A DNA stretch of 61,352 bases from DATLAN01 sp035527455 (GCA_035527455.1 DATLAN010000028.1:1-61352); one strand, 5' to 3'; shown: positions 50,083 to 58,251, numbered from the stretch's first letter. Numbers and translations are program-made. The notes: generated by a model from the sequence alone, not told the origin.

Positions 50083-52712
50083 TGCGCCCTAAGGACTCGT
50101 ACAGGAATGACTTCCCGAATTCGGCGCGTATAGTAGCCATCTCGCTCCGCGAGATGTAGCTCGACGCCCGTGATATTGCGCGGATCCACGTCGAGGTCCG
50201 GCCATACCAGCTCGCCCTGCTCCTGCCTGGACACGTCGTTGAAGGCGCCCAGCCGTGAAGAGTTCAGATCGAGCCAGAGGCAGACCCGGCGAAATTCTTC
50301 CTCGGTGATTCGCTTTCCCCGGTGGCTTTCGAGCAGGGCCTGCCCCATCTTCGAGCAGTGGGCCCCGAACAGGCCGGGGATCGAGCGGGTGCCCATGCCG
50401 CGCAGACTCGAATTGCAGTAGTTGTTCATGTGGGCTCCGGAGAAATAGAACACGTACGGTTCCAGATCGTCGTAGCCCATGTCCTGCAATCCCTTGCCTT
50501 CGGCCCGGTGGCACGGCCGGCACGTGCCCTCGAAAATCGGCCGGACCGTGCGGTAGTACGTGACCGGTTCCTGCGAGCCGGGCTCCTGGATCAACTCCGA
50601 CGGCGGGCGCTCGAGCGCTTGGGGCCGTCCGGTCATCGGCGACGCCTTCCACTTGTCTTCGTGGCAGCCGGTACACGCCAGGTGCTCGCCCTTGTGGACG
50701 AACGTCGCCGTGCGCATCGACTGGATCGCCATCTTGTTCGCGTCGAGCGCCTGGAAGAGCAGGAGCTTTCCGACCGGCGCCTTGCAGTACACGCTCCCGT
50801 CCTCCTCGACCGGCACGATCCCCAACGACATGCGCGGGATGTGTTCGGGGCCGTAACCGGTGTCGGGCACGTCGCGGTACGGCGTGGTCTTGGGAAACAG
50901 TTGCACGATCCGCATCCATTTGGCCGGCCTGTCCGGCGGCATCGGGAAATCCGACACGTTGACGTTCATCACGCTGATGACCGCCGGGCCGTGCGGCAGA
51001 TCCTCGCGCCGCCCCTCGTAGGTGGAAATCGGGAGCACGGGCGGTTCTGTCCGCGGCTGCACCGGGATCGGTTCGACCGGCCGCATGGTCTCGCCGATGT
51101 ACGGGCACTGCTCGTGCGAACACAAAACCGTCTTCGTGCCCATCCTGTCCAGAAGAATCAGGCTCTGCACGTAATTGCAGATATAGAAATCCTCGCTCAG
51201 CGGCCAGGGAGTTCCGTACTTGAGAACACGGTCGTCGGTCTCGATCCCCTCGCGCGTCTGACTCTCGGGGAACCGCTGATCCGCGGTGATCCGGGTGACC
51301 TGGTTCATGGTCCCTTCGTCGGGGACGCGCGGATCGAGCAGAGCCAGCGGCCCGAAGGCGGCACCATGGTGCGGGACGCCGGTGAATATGTACCGGTGCG
51401 AACCCGGCACCGCCCGGAAGTGCATCTCGGAACAAGGGCCCTTGCCGCGCGTCCCTTCCTTCGGCCCGTCGTACTCCGGTTGGACGCTATAGGGGTGCGG
51501 ATAGTTGCCGTGCGGGGCGCGGGGGTTGCGGCCGTCGGGACGGCAAATCCAGAACTTCGACCCCAGGCCGTTCTCGCGGTCGACGTAGTCCCACCGGGAA
51601 TAAACCAACATGCCGTTGTGATCGACGCTGGGCGCCCATTCGCTGGCTTCGAAGTAGCTCAACGGCGTGATATCGCTTCCGTCGGCGTTCATCGAGTGCA
51701 GCACGTAAACGGCCGATTCCATGAACAGCGTGCTGCGGAAGCACCGGATATACCCGCCCCGCCGCTCGGAAACGAAAGCGATCCGGCCGCCGGGCAGGAA
51801 GCAAGCATCGAAATCGTTCCAGGGACCTTCGGTAAGCTGCGTCAGGCCGGTCCCGTCGACGTTCACCTTGAAGACGTGCCATACGTTTTCGGGCGGCCAC
51901 CGGTGAATCGGGCCGACCGTGCCGACGTCCCATCCCGCCCGTTCGCGGCCGACGCGATTCTCGCTCCAGGAGAAGAGAATCGTCTTGCCGTCGTAGGACA
52001 GCTCCGGCGAATAGAACGACCCTTTTCCCGAGAGCTTCCAGCCCCGATAGGAGCCGCTGGCGACGACCGAATGCTCCAGTACGTCGATGACCCGGGCCTC
52101 GGTCTTGAAGTCCTTCACCATGTACAGACCGCCGCCGACGCGGTTGCAGAACGCCAGCGGGCCGCTGACCTGGTGCTGGCCCGTCGGATCGTCGCCGTAG
52201 TAATTGCCGCGGCCTACGAAGAGAATCGTGTCGAATGAAAGCAGCGGGTTGGACATCGCCGCCTCGCGACGAAGCGAGGCCGCTTCGCAGTAGTCGCGCA
52301 ATGCCTCGGTGCGCGAGGGCGCACCGGAGGGCGCCGGGCGGCTTGCGACCCGCTTGCCCAGTTTCAGCAGCCGGTCTTTCAAGCCGCCGAGCGTCGTGGT
52401 CCCGTACTTGTTTTCGAGCAGGTCGATCAGGGCGAGGGTGCGGCGGTATTCGACGTCGAAGGGCGTGCGATCGGAAGGGAGGATGCAGAAATGTCCGTCC
52501 AGGATCCGCTCGCCTTCGTAAGGATCGCGTCCTTGCCGGTAAGCGTTGCCCGTCTCCTCGATTTGCTTCTGAAGCTCGGCGAACTCGCGCTGCCAATGCT
52601 CGACCACGTACCGGGCCGGGCCGGCAGAAACCGAAGCTTCCGCAGCCTGAGCCCCGTGGCAAAACATGAGCGCCGCCGCACAAACCGACGAAACGGCCAA
52701 TCCCGCCTTCAT
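50079..52712 (-). CDS. Exported PD40 protein with two CxxCH haem motifs (HzsA-like)
   Basis: An 877-residue protein with a signal peptide (MKAGLAVSSVCAAALMFCHG). The middle is a WD40/PD40-like propeller (SPELSYDGKTILFSWSENR and PGGRIAFVSERRGGYIRC). Two c-type haem motifs, CTGCH (about 680) and CRPCH (about 731), follow in the C-terminal part. The architecture resembles planctomycete homologues of the hydrazine synthase alpha subunit, but this organism need not make hydrazine. The natural end seems to be near DPRNITGVE; the last 28 or so residues are read through a half PR-A repeat to a TAG that overlaps the ParA stop. I chose ATG 52712 for the signal peptide. Confidence 0.82.
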   Translation of the reverse strand: MKAGLAVSSVCAAALMFCHGAQAAEASVSAGPARYVVEHWQREFAELQKQIEETGNAYRQGRDPYEGERILDGHFCILPSDRTPFDVEYRRTLALIDLLENKYGTTTLGGLKDRLLKLGKRVASRPAPSGAPSRTEALRDYCEAASLRREAAMSNPLLSFDTILFVGRGNYYGDDPTGQHQVSGPLAFCNRVGGGLYMVKDFKTEARVIDVLEHSVVASGSYRGWKLSGKGSFYSPELSYDGKTILFSWSENRVGRERAGWDVGTVGPIHRWPPENVWHVFKVNVDGTGLTQLTEGPWNDFDACFLPGGRIAFVSERRGGYIRCFRSTLFMESAVYVLHSMNADGSDITPLSYFEASEWAPSVDHNGMLVYSRWDYVDRENGLGSKFWICRPDGRNPRAPHGNYPHPYSVQPEYDGPKEGTRGKGPCSEMHFRAVPGSHRYIFTGVPHHGAAFGPLALLDPRVPDEGTMNQVTRITADQRFPESQTREGIETDDRVLKYGTPWPLSEDFYICNYVQSLILLDRMGTKTVLCSHEQCPYIGETMRPVEPIPVQPRTEPPVLPISTYEGRREDLPHGPAVISVMNVNVSDFPMPPDRPAKWMRIVQLFPKTTPYRDVPDTGYGPEHIPRMSLGIVPVEEDGSVYCKAPVGKLLLFQALDANKMAIQSMRTATFVHKGEHLACTGCHEDKWKASPMTGRPQALERPPSELIQEPGSQEPVTYYRTVRPIFEGTCRPCHRAEGKGLQDMGYDDLEPYVFYFSGAHMNNYCNSSLRGMGTRSIPGLFGAHCSKMGQALLESHRGKRITEEEFRRVCLWLDLNSSRLGAFNDVSRQEQGELVWPDLDVDPRNITGVELHLAERDGYYTRRIREVIPVRVLRAH
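50133..50161. repeat. PR-A half-copy inside the 3' end of the PD40 gene
   Basis: Only the left half of PR-A is present (GTAGCCATCTCGCTCCGCGA, then GATGTAGC). Read on the minus strand it codes ELHLAERDGY near the C-terminus of the PD40 protein. Confidence 0.85.
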
Positions 52713-52767
52713 TTCCAACCACCTGTCCCACCGCGGCAGAGCCACAGCCAAAGTAGCCGCAACCAAA

Positions 52768-52821
52768 GTAGCCGTCTCGCTCCGCGAGACGAAGCTTCAT
52801 CTTGCGGAGCAAGACGGCTAC
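52768..52821. repeat. PR-A palindromic repeat, copy 6
   Basis: A complete 54-bp unit flanked by AAA on both sides, with GTCTCGC-TCC-GCGAGAC on the left and a CTTGC-GGA-GCAAG stem on the right. The centre is GAAGCTTC. It lies between the stop of the isomerase-like gene and the start of the PD40 gene. Confidence 0.92.
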
Positions 52822-52838
52822 AAACAGAATCCGGGTGA

Positions 52839-53732
52839 CTACTTGCCCATCGCGGCGAGGATCTTCTCGAACCCTTTGAGCGAGATCTCCGAACACTCCA
52901 TGGGCGACTTGCCGTCGGGATAGCTTTCTTGCTCGATGGTGATCCACTCGGTTCCGCCGACTTCATAGCAGGCGGCCGTGACCTCGGCCCAGTCGACCGA
53001 ATCCTGCCCGATGAAGGCCTTCTTGCCCTCGGTGTTGCCGTGGACCGACGGCTTGAAATGCACGATCTTCGACCGGCCCGGATACTTTCGGACGTACACG
53101 GCCGGGTCGCGGCCGGCATGGGCCGTCCAACCGCAGTCTTGCTGGAGCACCACGTCCTGGCTGGTCCGCTCGGCGAACAGATCCCAGTAGGTCTTGTCGG
53201 TGTCGGGCGCGGTGCCGAACTCGGCGGTGTGATTGTGATAGCCGCAATACATGCCGTGCGGCTTGAGGATCTCGGCCGCTTTGTTGAACTTTTCGGCAAG
53301 CGTTTTGCTGTTCTCCGGATGGCTGAAAGCGCCGTCGCCGGGGACGATGAGGAACTTGCAGCCGATCGCCTGGTGGAATTCGATCGTCTGCTGGATGCGA
53401 CCGTCGTCGAAGGACGAGGTGCCGATGTGCGTTCCAGCGACCTTCAATCCCAGCTCGTCCAGTTTCTTCTTCAAGCCGGCCGCATCGCCGCCGTACTTGT
53501 GGTATCCGGCGAACTCGACGCCCTGGTAACCCATTTTGGCGACTCCCTCGACCGTCTTGTCGAAGTCCTTGCCGCAATCGCCGCGGATCGAGTAGAGCTG
53601 GAGCGAGATGGGAATGCGCTTCGGCGGGGCGGCTTGGGCCGTCGAACCGAGCAGGGAAGCCGAAGTTCCGGCAGCCAGCAAGCCGGCGCCGACTCTCATC
53701 GCGTCTCGTCGTGACATTCGTCTGGTAATCAT
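52839..53732 (-). CDS. Tat-exported xylose isomerase-like TIM-barrel protein
   Basis: A 297-residue sugar phosphate isomerase/epimerase-like protein (AP-endonuclease 2 fold). The N-terminus MSRRDAMRVGAGLLAAG is a twin-arginine signal ending near AQA-APPK. Barrel segments: ISLQLYSIRG, MGYQGVEFAGYH, GLKVAGTHIG, YCGYHNHTAEF and DWAEVTAACYEVGGTEW, then ITIEQESYP with Glu as a probable metal ligand. Such exported isomerase-like proteins are numerous in planctomycetes; the substrate is unknown. ATG 53732 was kept because GAGG lies upstream; ATG 53717 would also preserve the Tat signal. Confidence 0.88.
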   Translation of the reverse strand: MITRRMSRRDAMRVGAGLLAAGTSASLLGSTAQAAPPKRIPISLQLYSIRGDCGKDFDKTVEGVAKMGYQGVEFAGYHKYGGDAAGLKKKLDELGLKVAGTHIGTSSFDDGRIQQTIEFHQAIGCKFLIVPGDGAFSHPENSKTLAEKFNKAAEILKPHGMYCGYHNHTAEFGTAPDTDKTYWDLFAERTSQDVVLQQDCGWTAHAGRDPAVYVRKYPGRSKIVHFKPSVHGNTEGKKAFIGQDSVDWAEVTAACYEVGGTEWITIEQESYPDGKSPMECSEISLKGFEKILAAMGK

Positions 53733-53966
53733 AAGGTGGTCCTCATTTCATATGTTGGTGCATCGCGTGCGGAAGTGCATCGACGTTTCCCGAAAGCGCC
53801 ATGATAACAAGCCGGAATGGCAAGATCCAGTCCGGCTCTCCGATCGAGCGGAACCGGGGCTTCCCTCCATCTGGGGTAGGGCCGCGGCCGAGTCCGGCCT
53901 TGTTGTTCACCGGGCTGGGAGGGATAATAGAAGTGAGCGGGGCCGACGAATGTCTGCATTGGTATA

Positions 53967-54048
53967 GTAGCCGTCTCGCTCCGCGAGACGAAGCCACATC
54001 TCGCGGAGCGAGATGGCTACACTGCATCTCGCGGAGCGAGATGGCTAC
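53967..54048. repeat. PR-A repeat, copy 7, expanded to three hairpin units
   Basis: A full PR-A unit plus an additional ATCTCGCGGAGCGAGATGGC unit ending in GGCTAC. It ends 16 bp before the Uma2 start. The expansion resembles copy 3 at 7630. The 230 bp before it hold no gene that I can see. Confidence 0.92.
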
Positions 54049-54064
54049 ACTGGAGAATCGATCC

Positions 54065-54748
54065 ATGGCTCACGTTTCTGAACTCACCGTCGACGGATGG
54101 ACCGCGGCCGATCTTGCCTCGCGGTTCGGGGCCATTCCCTTGTGCCGTATCCGCCACGATCCCCCGCCCGGCTCGGCGTCGGAAGGCGACGTGGTCGAAA
54201 TCCACGACCGCGAAGACAGGCTTTACGAATTGGTCGACGGCGTCTTGGTGGAGAAAACCGTGGGCACGTACGAATCCTATTTGGCCGGTTTCCTGCTGCA
54301 AATTCTCGGCAACTACGTCCGGGAGAACGATCTGGGAATCATGCTGGGCGCCGACGGCATGATGCGTTTGGCGCCGGGGCTCGTGCGGATTCCGGACGTG
54401 TCGTTCGTCTCCTGGGAACGACTGCCGAAGCGGAAGATTCCCCGCGATCCGATCGCCGACCTGGCTCCCGACCTGGCCGTGGAGGTGATCAGCAAGAGCA
54501 ATACGCCGCAGGAGATGCAGCGGAAGCTCGCCGATTACTTCGCCGCCGCCGTTCGAGGCGTCTGGTACGTCTACCCGGCGGCGCGCGAAGTACACGTCTA
54601 CACGGCCGCCGATCGACGCACCGTCTTGACCGAGCCGCAGACGCTCGACGGCGGCGACGTCCTGCCGGGTTTCAGCCTCTCGTTGGAATCCCTCTTCGCC
54701 GAACCCGGAGCTTCTGCCGCAAAGCCCTTGCAAAGATTTCCGCAGTAG
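54065..54748 (+). CDS. Uma2-family putative endonuclease (DUF820)
   Basis: A 227-residue protein with the PD-(D/E)XK-like fold. Motifs: DRLYELVDGVLVEKTVG, LAPGLVRIPDVSFVSW, and LAVEVISKSNTPQEMQRKL with the E-V-I-S-K core, then YFAAAVRGVWYVYPAAREV. These are the family landmarks. Uma2 proteins are abundant in cyanobacteria and planctomycetes, are thought to be nucleases, and have no firm role. ATG 54065 begins the conserved part; the upstream frame is repeat-coded. A PR-A array lies just upstream and could affect its expression. Confidence 0.88.
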   Translation: MAHVSELTVDGWTAADLASRFGAIPLCRIRHDPPPGSASEGDVVEIHDREDRLYELVDGVLVEKTVGTYESYLAGFLLQILGNYVRENDLGIMLGADGMMRLAPGLVRIPDVSFVSWERLPKRKIPRDPIADLAPDLAVEVISKSNTPQEMQRKLADYFAAAVRGVWYVYPAAREVHVYTAADRRTVLTEPQTLDGGDVLPGFSLSLESLFAEPGASAAKPLQRFPQ

Positions 54749-54811
54749 GCCACAATCATTGGTTGTCGGTGTACCTCGTATCGTCTGAATATCTCGAGCA
54801 TGGGGGATGTC

Positions 54812-55201
54812 ATGTCGACGACCGAATCGGATCCGCTGCAAACGAAGTGGGAATACATGCAGATCGCCCGGAAAACGGAGGAGTATCTGGTCCACGATCT
54901 CAACAAGCTCGGGCAAGTCGGCTGGGAGATGATTGCCGTTTCGCGACAGAAACAGACCACGTCGGGCATGGGGTCGGCCGAAGCCTGGGTGGCCTTTCTC
55001 AAGCGGCCGCACACGGGAGAACTGAAGATGCGCGCCACGATGGAAAAGGCCAAAGACGTGGCCGCGCCCGCCGCCGATAAGCCCTTGGACGCCGAACTCG
55101 TCGACGAGCCCGCAGACGCCCGACTGGTGGACCAGCCCGTGGACGCCGAACTGGTGGACGAGGAACCCGACGCCGACATCTTCGGGTTCCAAGACGACTG
55201 A
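54812..55201 (+). CDS. DUF4177-like protein with acidic repeat tail
   Basis: A 129-residue protein. The N-terminal half has the pattern WEYMQIARKTEEYLVHDLNK and LGQVGWEMIAV, as in DUF4177 (a small alpha/beta domain with LNxLGxxGWE). The C-terminal half is a short acidic repeat: DAELVDEPADARLVDQP and DAELVDEEPDADIF. ATG 54812 has GGGGGA just upstream; an ATG at 54800 is in frame too. It follows the Uma2 gene by about 60 bp and may be co-transcribed. The function is unknown. Confidence 0.78.
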   Translation: MSTTESDPLQTKWEYMQIARKTEEYLVHDLNKLGQVGWEMIAVSRQKQTTSGMGSAEAWVAFLKRPHTGELKMRATMEKAKDVAAPAADKPLDAELVDEPADARLVDQPVDAELVDEEPDADIFGFQDD

Positions 55202-55224
55202 GCGGCTCCGCGGCAACGGCTTGT

Positions 55225-55467
55225 TCAGCGGCCGTTGCTCACCCGGCGGGCGTGAATTCGCCGGACCGTGTTGCCGTAGAAATGGCCGGGCCGGTCGGGA
55301 CGCTCGCGCAGCGGCATCCGGCGGATCGCCTCTCGATGGCCCGCCTGCGGAAGTCTCGCGGTCGACGGCACGCGATCGGTCGTGTCCCCCTCGGCCGAGC
55401 GCGGCGCGCCCGAGACGACCAGCGTGCAGACAACGAACAAACCGGCAACGAGTCGGCGATAAACCAT
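55225..55467 (-). CDS. Small secreted planctomycete protein with RPGHFYGNTVRR motif
   Basis: An 80-residue protein starting with ATG 55467, with AAGGAT upstream. A hydrophobic signal (LVAGLFVVCTLVVSGA) is followed by a basic mature part ending MPLRERPDRPGHFYGNTVRR and a few more residues. The RPxRPGHFYGNTVRR ending is one I associate with small exported planctomycete proteins of unknown role. It overlaps several longer shadow frames, but only this frame combines a start signal and a signal peptide. Confidence 0.7.
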   Translation of the reverse strand: MVYRRLVAGLFVVCTLVVSGAPRSAEGDTTDRVPSTARLPQAGHREAIRRMPLRERPDRPGHFYGNTVRRIHARRVSNGR

Positions 55468-55589
55468 CGGATCGATCCTTTTGTTGGGGCACTTATCGTT
55501 GGGGCACTCGTCCAAGTATAGCTTGGCAAATCGCCGGTTTGCCCGACTATTGTCGAAATGCGTGGAAGCCGCCGATGTCCTGACCGGCT

Positions 55590-56042
55590 CTACTTGTCTT
55601 GCGACTTCACGCGTTTGAGTACCAGCAGCATGGCGTCGCCGCTTTCTTTGGTTTTGAACTTGGTCGGTCGTGGCTTGCCGGCCTCCGCGCCACATACCTT
55701 CAGCGTGTCGCCATCGAGCGAGTAGATCGCCTCTTGCACTTCGGTCTTCTCGTTTCGGGTGACGATGACGTCCATCTGCTTGGGATTCTTCGTTGGGTCG
55801 AGCTTGAAAGTGGATTCTTGACGTACTTTTCCGTCCTTGTCCTTGGCGATTACTTTGTTGCCGGTGAAAGTAAGCTTCGCGCCGAGGGGCTCTTCAGACT
55901 TCTGCCCTCCCATCTCTGCTCCAATCAACTCCCACGTTCCTTGGAGATTGGCCTTGTCAAGTTCTGCTTTCTCGTCTTTCTTGTCAGCCGCGAGAAGAAC
56001 GGTTGCCGTCAGAACGAGAAGTACGTGGGGCATTTGTCTCAT
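55590..56042 (-). CDS. TIGR03067-family exported protein
   Basis: A 150-residue protein with a short signal sequence (LVLTATVLLAAD) and a lipocalin-like beta domain of the planctomycete-specific TIGR03067 family: LQGTWELIGAEMGGQ, LTFTGNKVIAKDKDGK, FKLDPTKNPKQMDVI and IYSLDGDTLKVCGAEAGKPR, RPTKF. These landmark motifs are all present. The family occurs in many copies in planctomycetes; no biochemical role is known to me. It is read in the same direction as the small secreted protein and the zinc-ribbon protein. Confidence 0.92.
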   Translation of the reverse strand: MRQMPHVLLVLTATVLLAADKKDEKAELDKANLQGTWELIGAEMGGQKSEEPLGAKLTFTGNKVIAKDKDGKVRQESTFKLDPTKNPKQMDVIVTRNEKTEVQEAIYSLDGDTLKVCGAEAGKPRPTKFKTKESGDAMLLVLKRVKSQDK

Positions 56043-56081
56043 GGTGGTTTCCTTCCTGATCTTGATAAGTGTTCAAAACGC

Positions 56082-56426
56082 CTATTGATGATTATCCGAC
56101 TCTTCCGGCTTTCCCAGGAGCCACGTCACGACAAGGCCGACCAGTGCACTGAACACATTGCCCAGCACCACAATCGCCACGAATTCGATGACCGGCCGTC
56201 CGAAACACCGCCACAATGCCAGCAGAACGGACCAGAGGGTGACGAATACCAGCATCGTCCGGAGGCTGAACTGCCAAGGAACCACGCGGCCCGTTTCGCG
56301 GATTGCGTCGCCGTCGGGCTCTGGTTGGAAGTCGAGATCCTCCGTACCATCTGCCGAGGTCCCGCATTTCCAGCAAACCTCGAAAGGTTGCTCGACGGTT
56401 TCAGAACACTTGGGGCAACGCCACAT
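56082..56426 (-). CDS. Zinc-ribbon membrane protein
   Basis: A 114-residue protein with an N-terminal zinc ribbon (CPKCSETVEQPFEVCWKC, C-x2-C and C-x2-C), an acidic linker and two membrane segments (SLRTMLVFVTLWSVLLALW and a stretch around VLGNVFSALVGLVVTWLL). The segment FSLRTML-x-VTL before the first helix is common in small planctomycete membrane proteins. It starts 40 bp upstream of the TIGR03067 gene. The function is unknown. Confidence 0.82.
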   Translation of the reverse strand: MWRCPKCSETVEQPFEVCWKCGTSADGTEDLDFQPEPDGDAIRETGRVVPWQFSLRTMLVFVTLWSVLLALWRCFGRPVIEFVAIVVLGNVFSALVGLVVTWLLGKPEESDNHQ

Positions 56427-56579
56427 CGGTCTGGGAGTTTCATCCGCTGCAGGCCCTCGTTCGCGGTAACGTGTGGCCGGGTCAGTGAGTTCTCCGCTTC
56501 CGTTTTCGGGATGGCACCGAACGCGATGATGCGCATTCTAGCCGGACGCCGCGGGATCGGCAAGGATTCGCGAAGATGT

Positions 56580-56675
56580 GTAGGCCGGAACAAGCGCAGC
56601 GCCGTTCCGGCATTTGGTGCGGAAAGGCCGCACGAAGCCCCGTGCCGGAACTGCGCTGCGCTTGTTCCGGCCTAC
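56580..56675. repeat. PR-D inverted repeat, copy 2
   Basis: 33-bp arms at 56580-56612 and 56643-56675 beginning GTAGGCCGGAACAAGCGCAG, with one mismatch (GCCGTTCC against GCAGTTCC) and a 30-bp spacer. The arms equal those at 45068. It fills the gap between two minus-strand genes; the remaining 150 bp hold no gene. Confidence 0.92.
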
Positions 56676-56688
56676 TTTGCCACCTTGC

Positions 56689-57201
56689 TTACGGGCGATT
56701 CGGCGTTTGCAGATTCGTCGTGTCCAACGACGCAAGTCGACTCGAAATCGCCGTCGCGGCCGGCAGGCCGGCGCTGCCCGGCTTGGTCTGGTAATCGTAC
56801 TCCTTCAACTGCGCCAACAGGCACAGAATGGCGATCAGAATCGCCACCAATGACAAGCCCAGCATGACCGTGAACGGACTGGCCTCGCGAAGCTTCGCCA
56901 GAAAACCGGGTCTCTCTTCCTCCTCCTCTTCGCTCTCGTCCGCGTCCGATTCGTCCAGAGCTTCCTGGTCGGCCGCCGCCTCGTCGGAGTCCAGCACGGG
57001 CAGGTCTTCCGCATCACCAAACGACGCGGTCTCAGCGTCGTCATCACCAAGCGGCGCCACCTCGGCGTCGTCGGACACCTCGGGCACGCCGACCTCTCCC
57101 ATCAGGGCCAGATCGTCCTCGAGGGAATCGTCCTTGGCCAGATCGTCGTCGGGCAGATTCAGTTCGCCAAAATCGAGTTCTTCGCCTTCTTTGTCGGCCA
57201 C
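56689..57201 (-). CDS. Acidic single-pass membrane protein, unknown
   Basis: A 170-residue protein. The first 95 residues are strongly acidic and low in complexity (DSLEDDLALMGEVG and DESDADESEEEEEE), probably disordered and cytoplasmic. One membrane segment follows (VMLGLSLVAILIAILCLLAQL) and then a short outer tail. ATG 57201 starts the acidic region. I do not recognise the family. It could be a membrane adaptor or an anchor for a basic partner, but nothing in the surroundings says which. Confidence 0.75.
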   Translation of the reverse strand: MADKEGEELDFGELNLPDDDLAKDDSLEDDLALMGEVGVPEVSDDAEVAPLGDDDAETASFGDAEDLPVLDSDEAAADQEALDESDADESEEEEEERPGFLAKLREASPFTVMLGLSLVAILIAILCLLAQLKEYDYQTKPGSAGLPAATAISSRLASLDTTNLQTPNRP

Positions 57202-57344
57202 GATTTCTCCTTTTCACGACGAGCGGCGCGCACCACCTCTTGCACAACCGTCTATTATACTTACCAGAAAACGCATCCGCCACGAGAATCCACTGCTTCC
57301 AATGACCGCGTTTAGGCGCTAGCACCAAACGGTTCTAAACTCTG

Positions 57345-57420
57345 GGGTGGCACGCCCTGAGGAACGAAGGGCGTGTTCTCCCGACGTTCCACGCCCTTCG
57401 TTCCTCAGGGCGTGCCACCC
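57345..57420. repeat. PR-C inverted repeat, copy 2
   Basis: Perfect 31-bp arms (57345-57375 and 57390-57420) beginning GGGTGGCACGCCCTGAGGAA, identical to the copy at 49124, with a 14-bp spacer differing in a few bases. Preceding bases AAACTCTG are also shared. No gene is visible in the rest of this 280-bp gap. Confidence 0.95.
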
Positions 57421-57483
57421 ACCGTAAGATCGCAGACTTATTGCCAAACCGCCGAGAAACCGTTTGGCGCCAGGAACGGGGCA

Positions 57484-58251
57484 TCACGGGCGCGGAACGA
57501 CTTCTCCGCGGATCGAGACGGTGACGCTCTCCAGAGGGGCGTTGCTCCCCGATTTTTCCAGGGCTTGCTGGGCGATCCATACCAGCCCGCCGCAGCACGG
57601 AACCTCCATGCGAACCACCGTGAGGCTGCGGATATCCGCGGCGACGAGGACGGCGGCAAGCTTCTCGACGTAGAACTCGGCGTCGTCCAACTTCGGACAG
57701 CCGATCACCACCGGACGCTTGCCGAGGAACCGCCGATGGAAGTCGGCCATGGCAAACGGGGCGCAATCGGCCACCAGGAGCAGGTCGGCCTGCTGGAGAA
57801 ACGGGGCCTCGGGCGGAACCAGGCGGAGTTGAACGGGCCAGTTGATCAGACCCGACCTTAAGGGGGCGGCCTCATCATCGCCCTCGCTATCCCCGGCAGC
57901 AACCAGGGGGGCCGGCCGCTCGGAGACCAGAGGAAGGGTTGTCACCACCAGACTGGGGCAGGCGCAGGGAACGGAACTCCGTGGGTTGTCCGCGTGAGGC
58001 TTGCCTGGCGATGCATGCCCGGCGTGTTCCCGGGCGGCCTCCTCATCGAACGGTTTGGCGTCACGTTCGATGATCCGAATCGCGTCCTGCGGACACTCGC
58101 CCAGGCAGGCTCCCAGCCCGTCGCAATAGAGGTCGGAGACCAGCCGTGCCTTGCCGTCGATAATCTGGATGGCCCCTTCGGCACACGAGGGCACGCACAG
58201 ACCACACCCGTCGCATTTTTCTTCATCGATCTCGACGATTTTTCTTCGCAT
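57484..58251 (-). CDS. Dicluster 4Fe-4S ferredoxin-like protein with C-terminal extension
   Basis: A 255-residue protein. The N-terminus carries two 4Fe-4S motifs, CDGCGLCVPSCAEGAI and CDGLGACLGECPQDAI. The C-terminal 150 residues are an alpha/beta domain with LLLVADCAPFAMADF, VVIGCPKLDDAEFY and a Cys pair in VPCCGGLVW that may bind metal. This build occurs as a stand-alone iron-sulfur protein in many anaerobes and planctomycetes; it probably passes electrons to an unknown partner. I start at ATG 58251 (MRRKIVEIDEEKC). Confidence 0.88.
   Translation of the reverse strand: MRRKIVEIDEEKCDGCGLCVPSCAEGAIQIIDGKARLVSDLYCDGLGACLGECPQDAIRIIERDAKPFDEEAAREHAGHASPGKPHADNPRSSVPCACPSLVVTTLPLVSERPAPLVAAGDSEGDDEAAPLRSGLINWPVQLRLVPPEAPFLQQADLLLVADCAPFAMADFHRRFLGKRPVVIGCPKLDDAEFYVEKLAAVLVAADIRSLTVVRMEVPCCGGLVWIAQQALEKSGSNAPLESVTVSIRGEVVPRP

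Noticed and set aside
50079..52712. Evidence for anammox hydrazine metabolism from the HzsA-like gene
   Set aside because: Only a distant architectural resemblance is seen, with no other hydrazine synthase subunits in the window; such homologues occur widely in planctomycetes that are not anammox bacteria.
53801..54064. Upstream extension of the Uma2 protein
   Set aside because: It is coded by the PR-A array and intergenic DNA; the conserved domain begins after ATG 54065.
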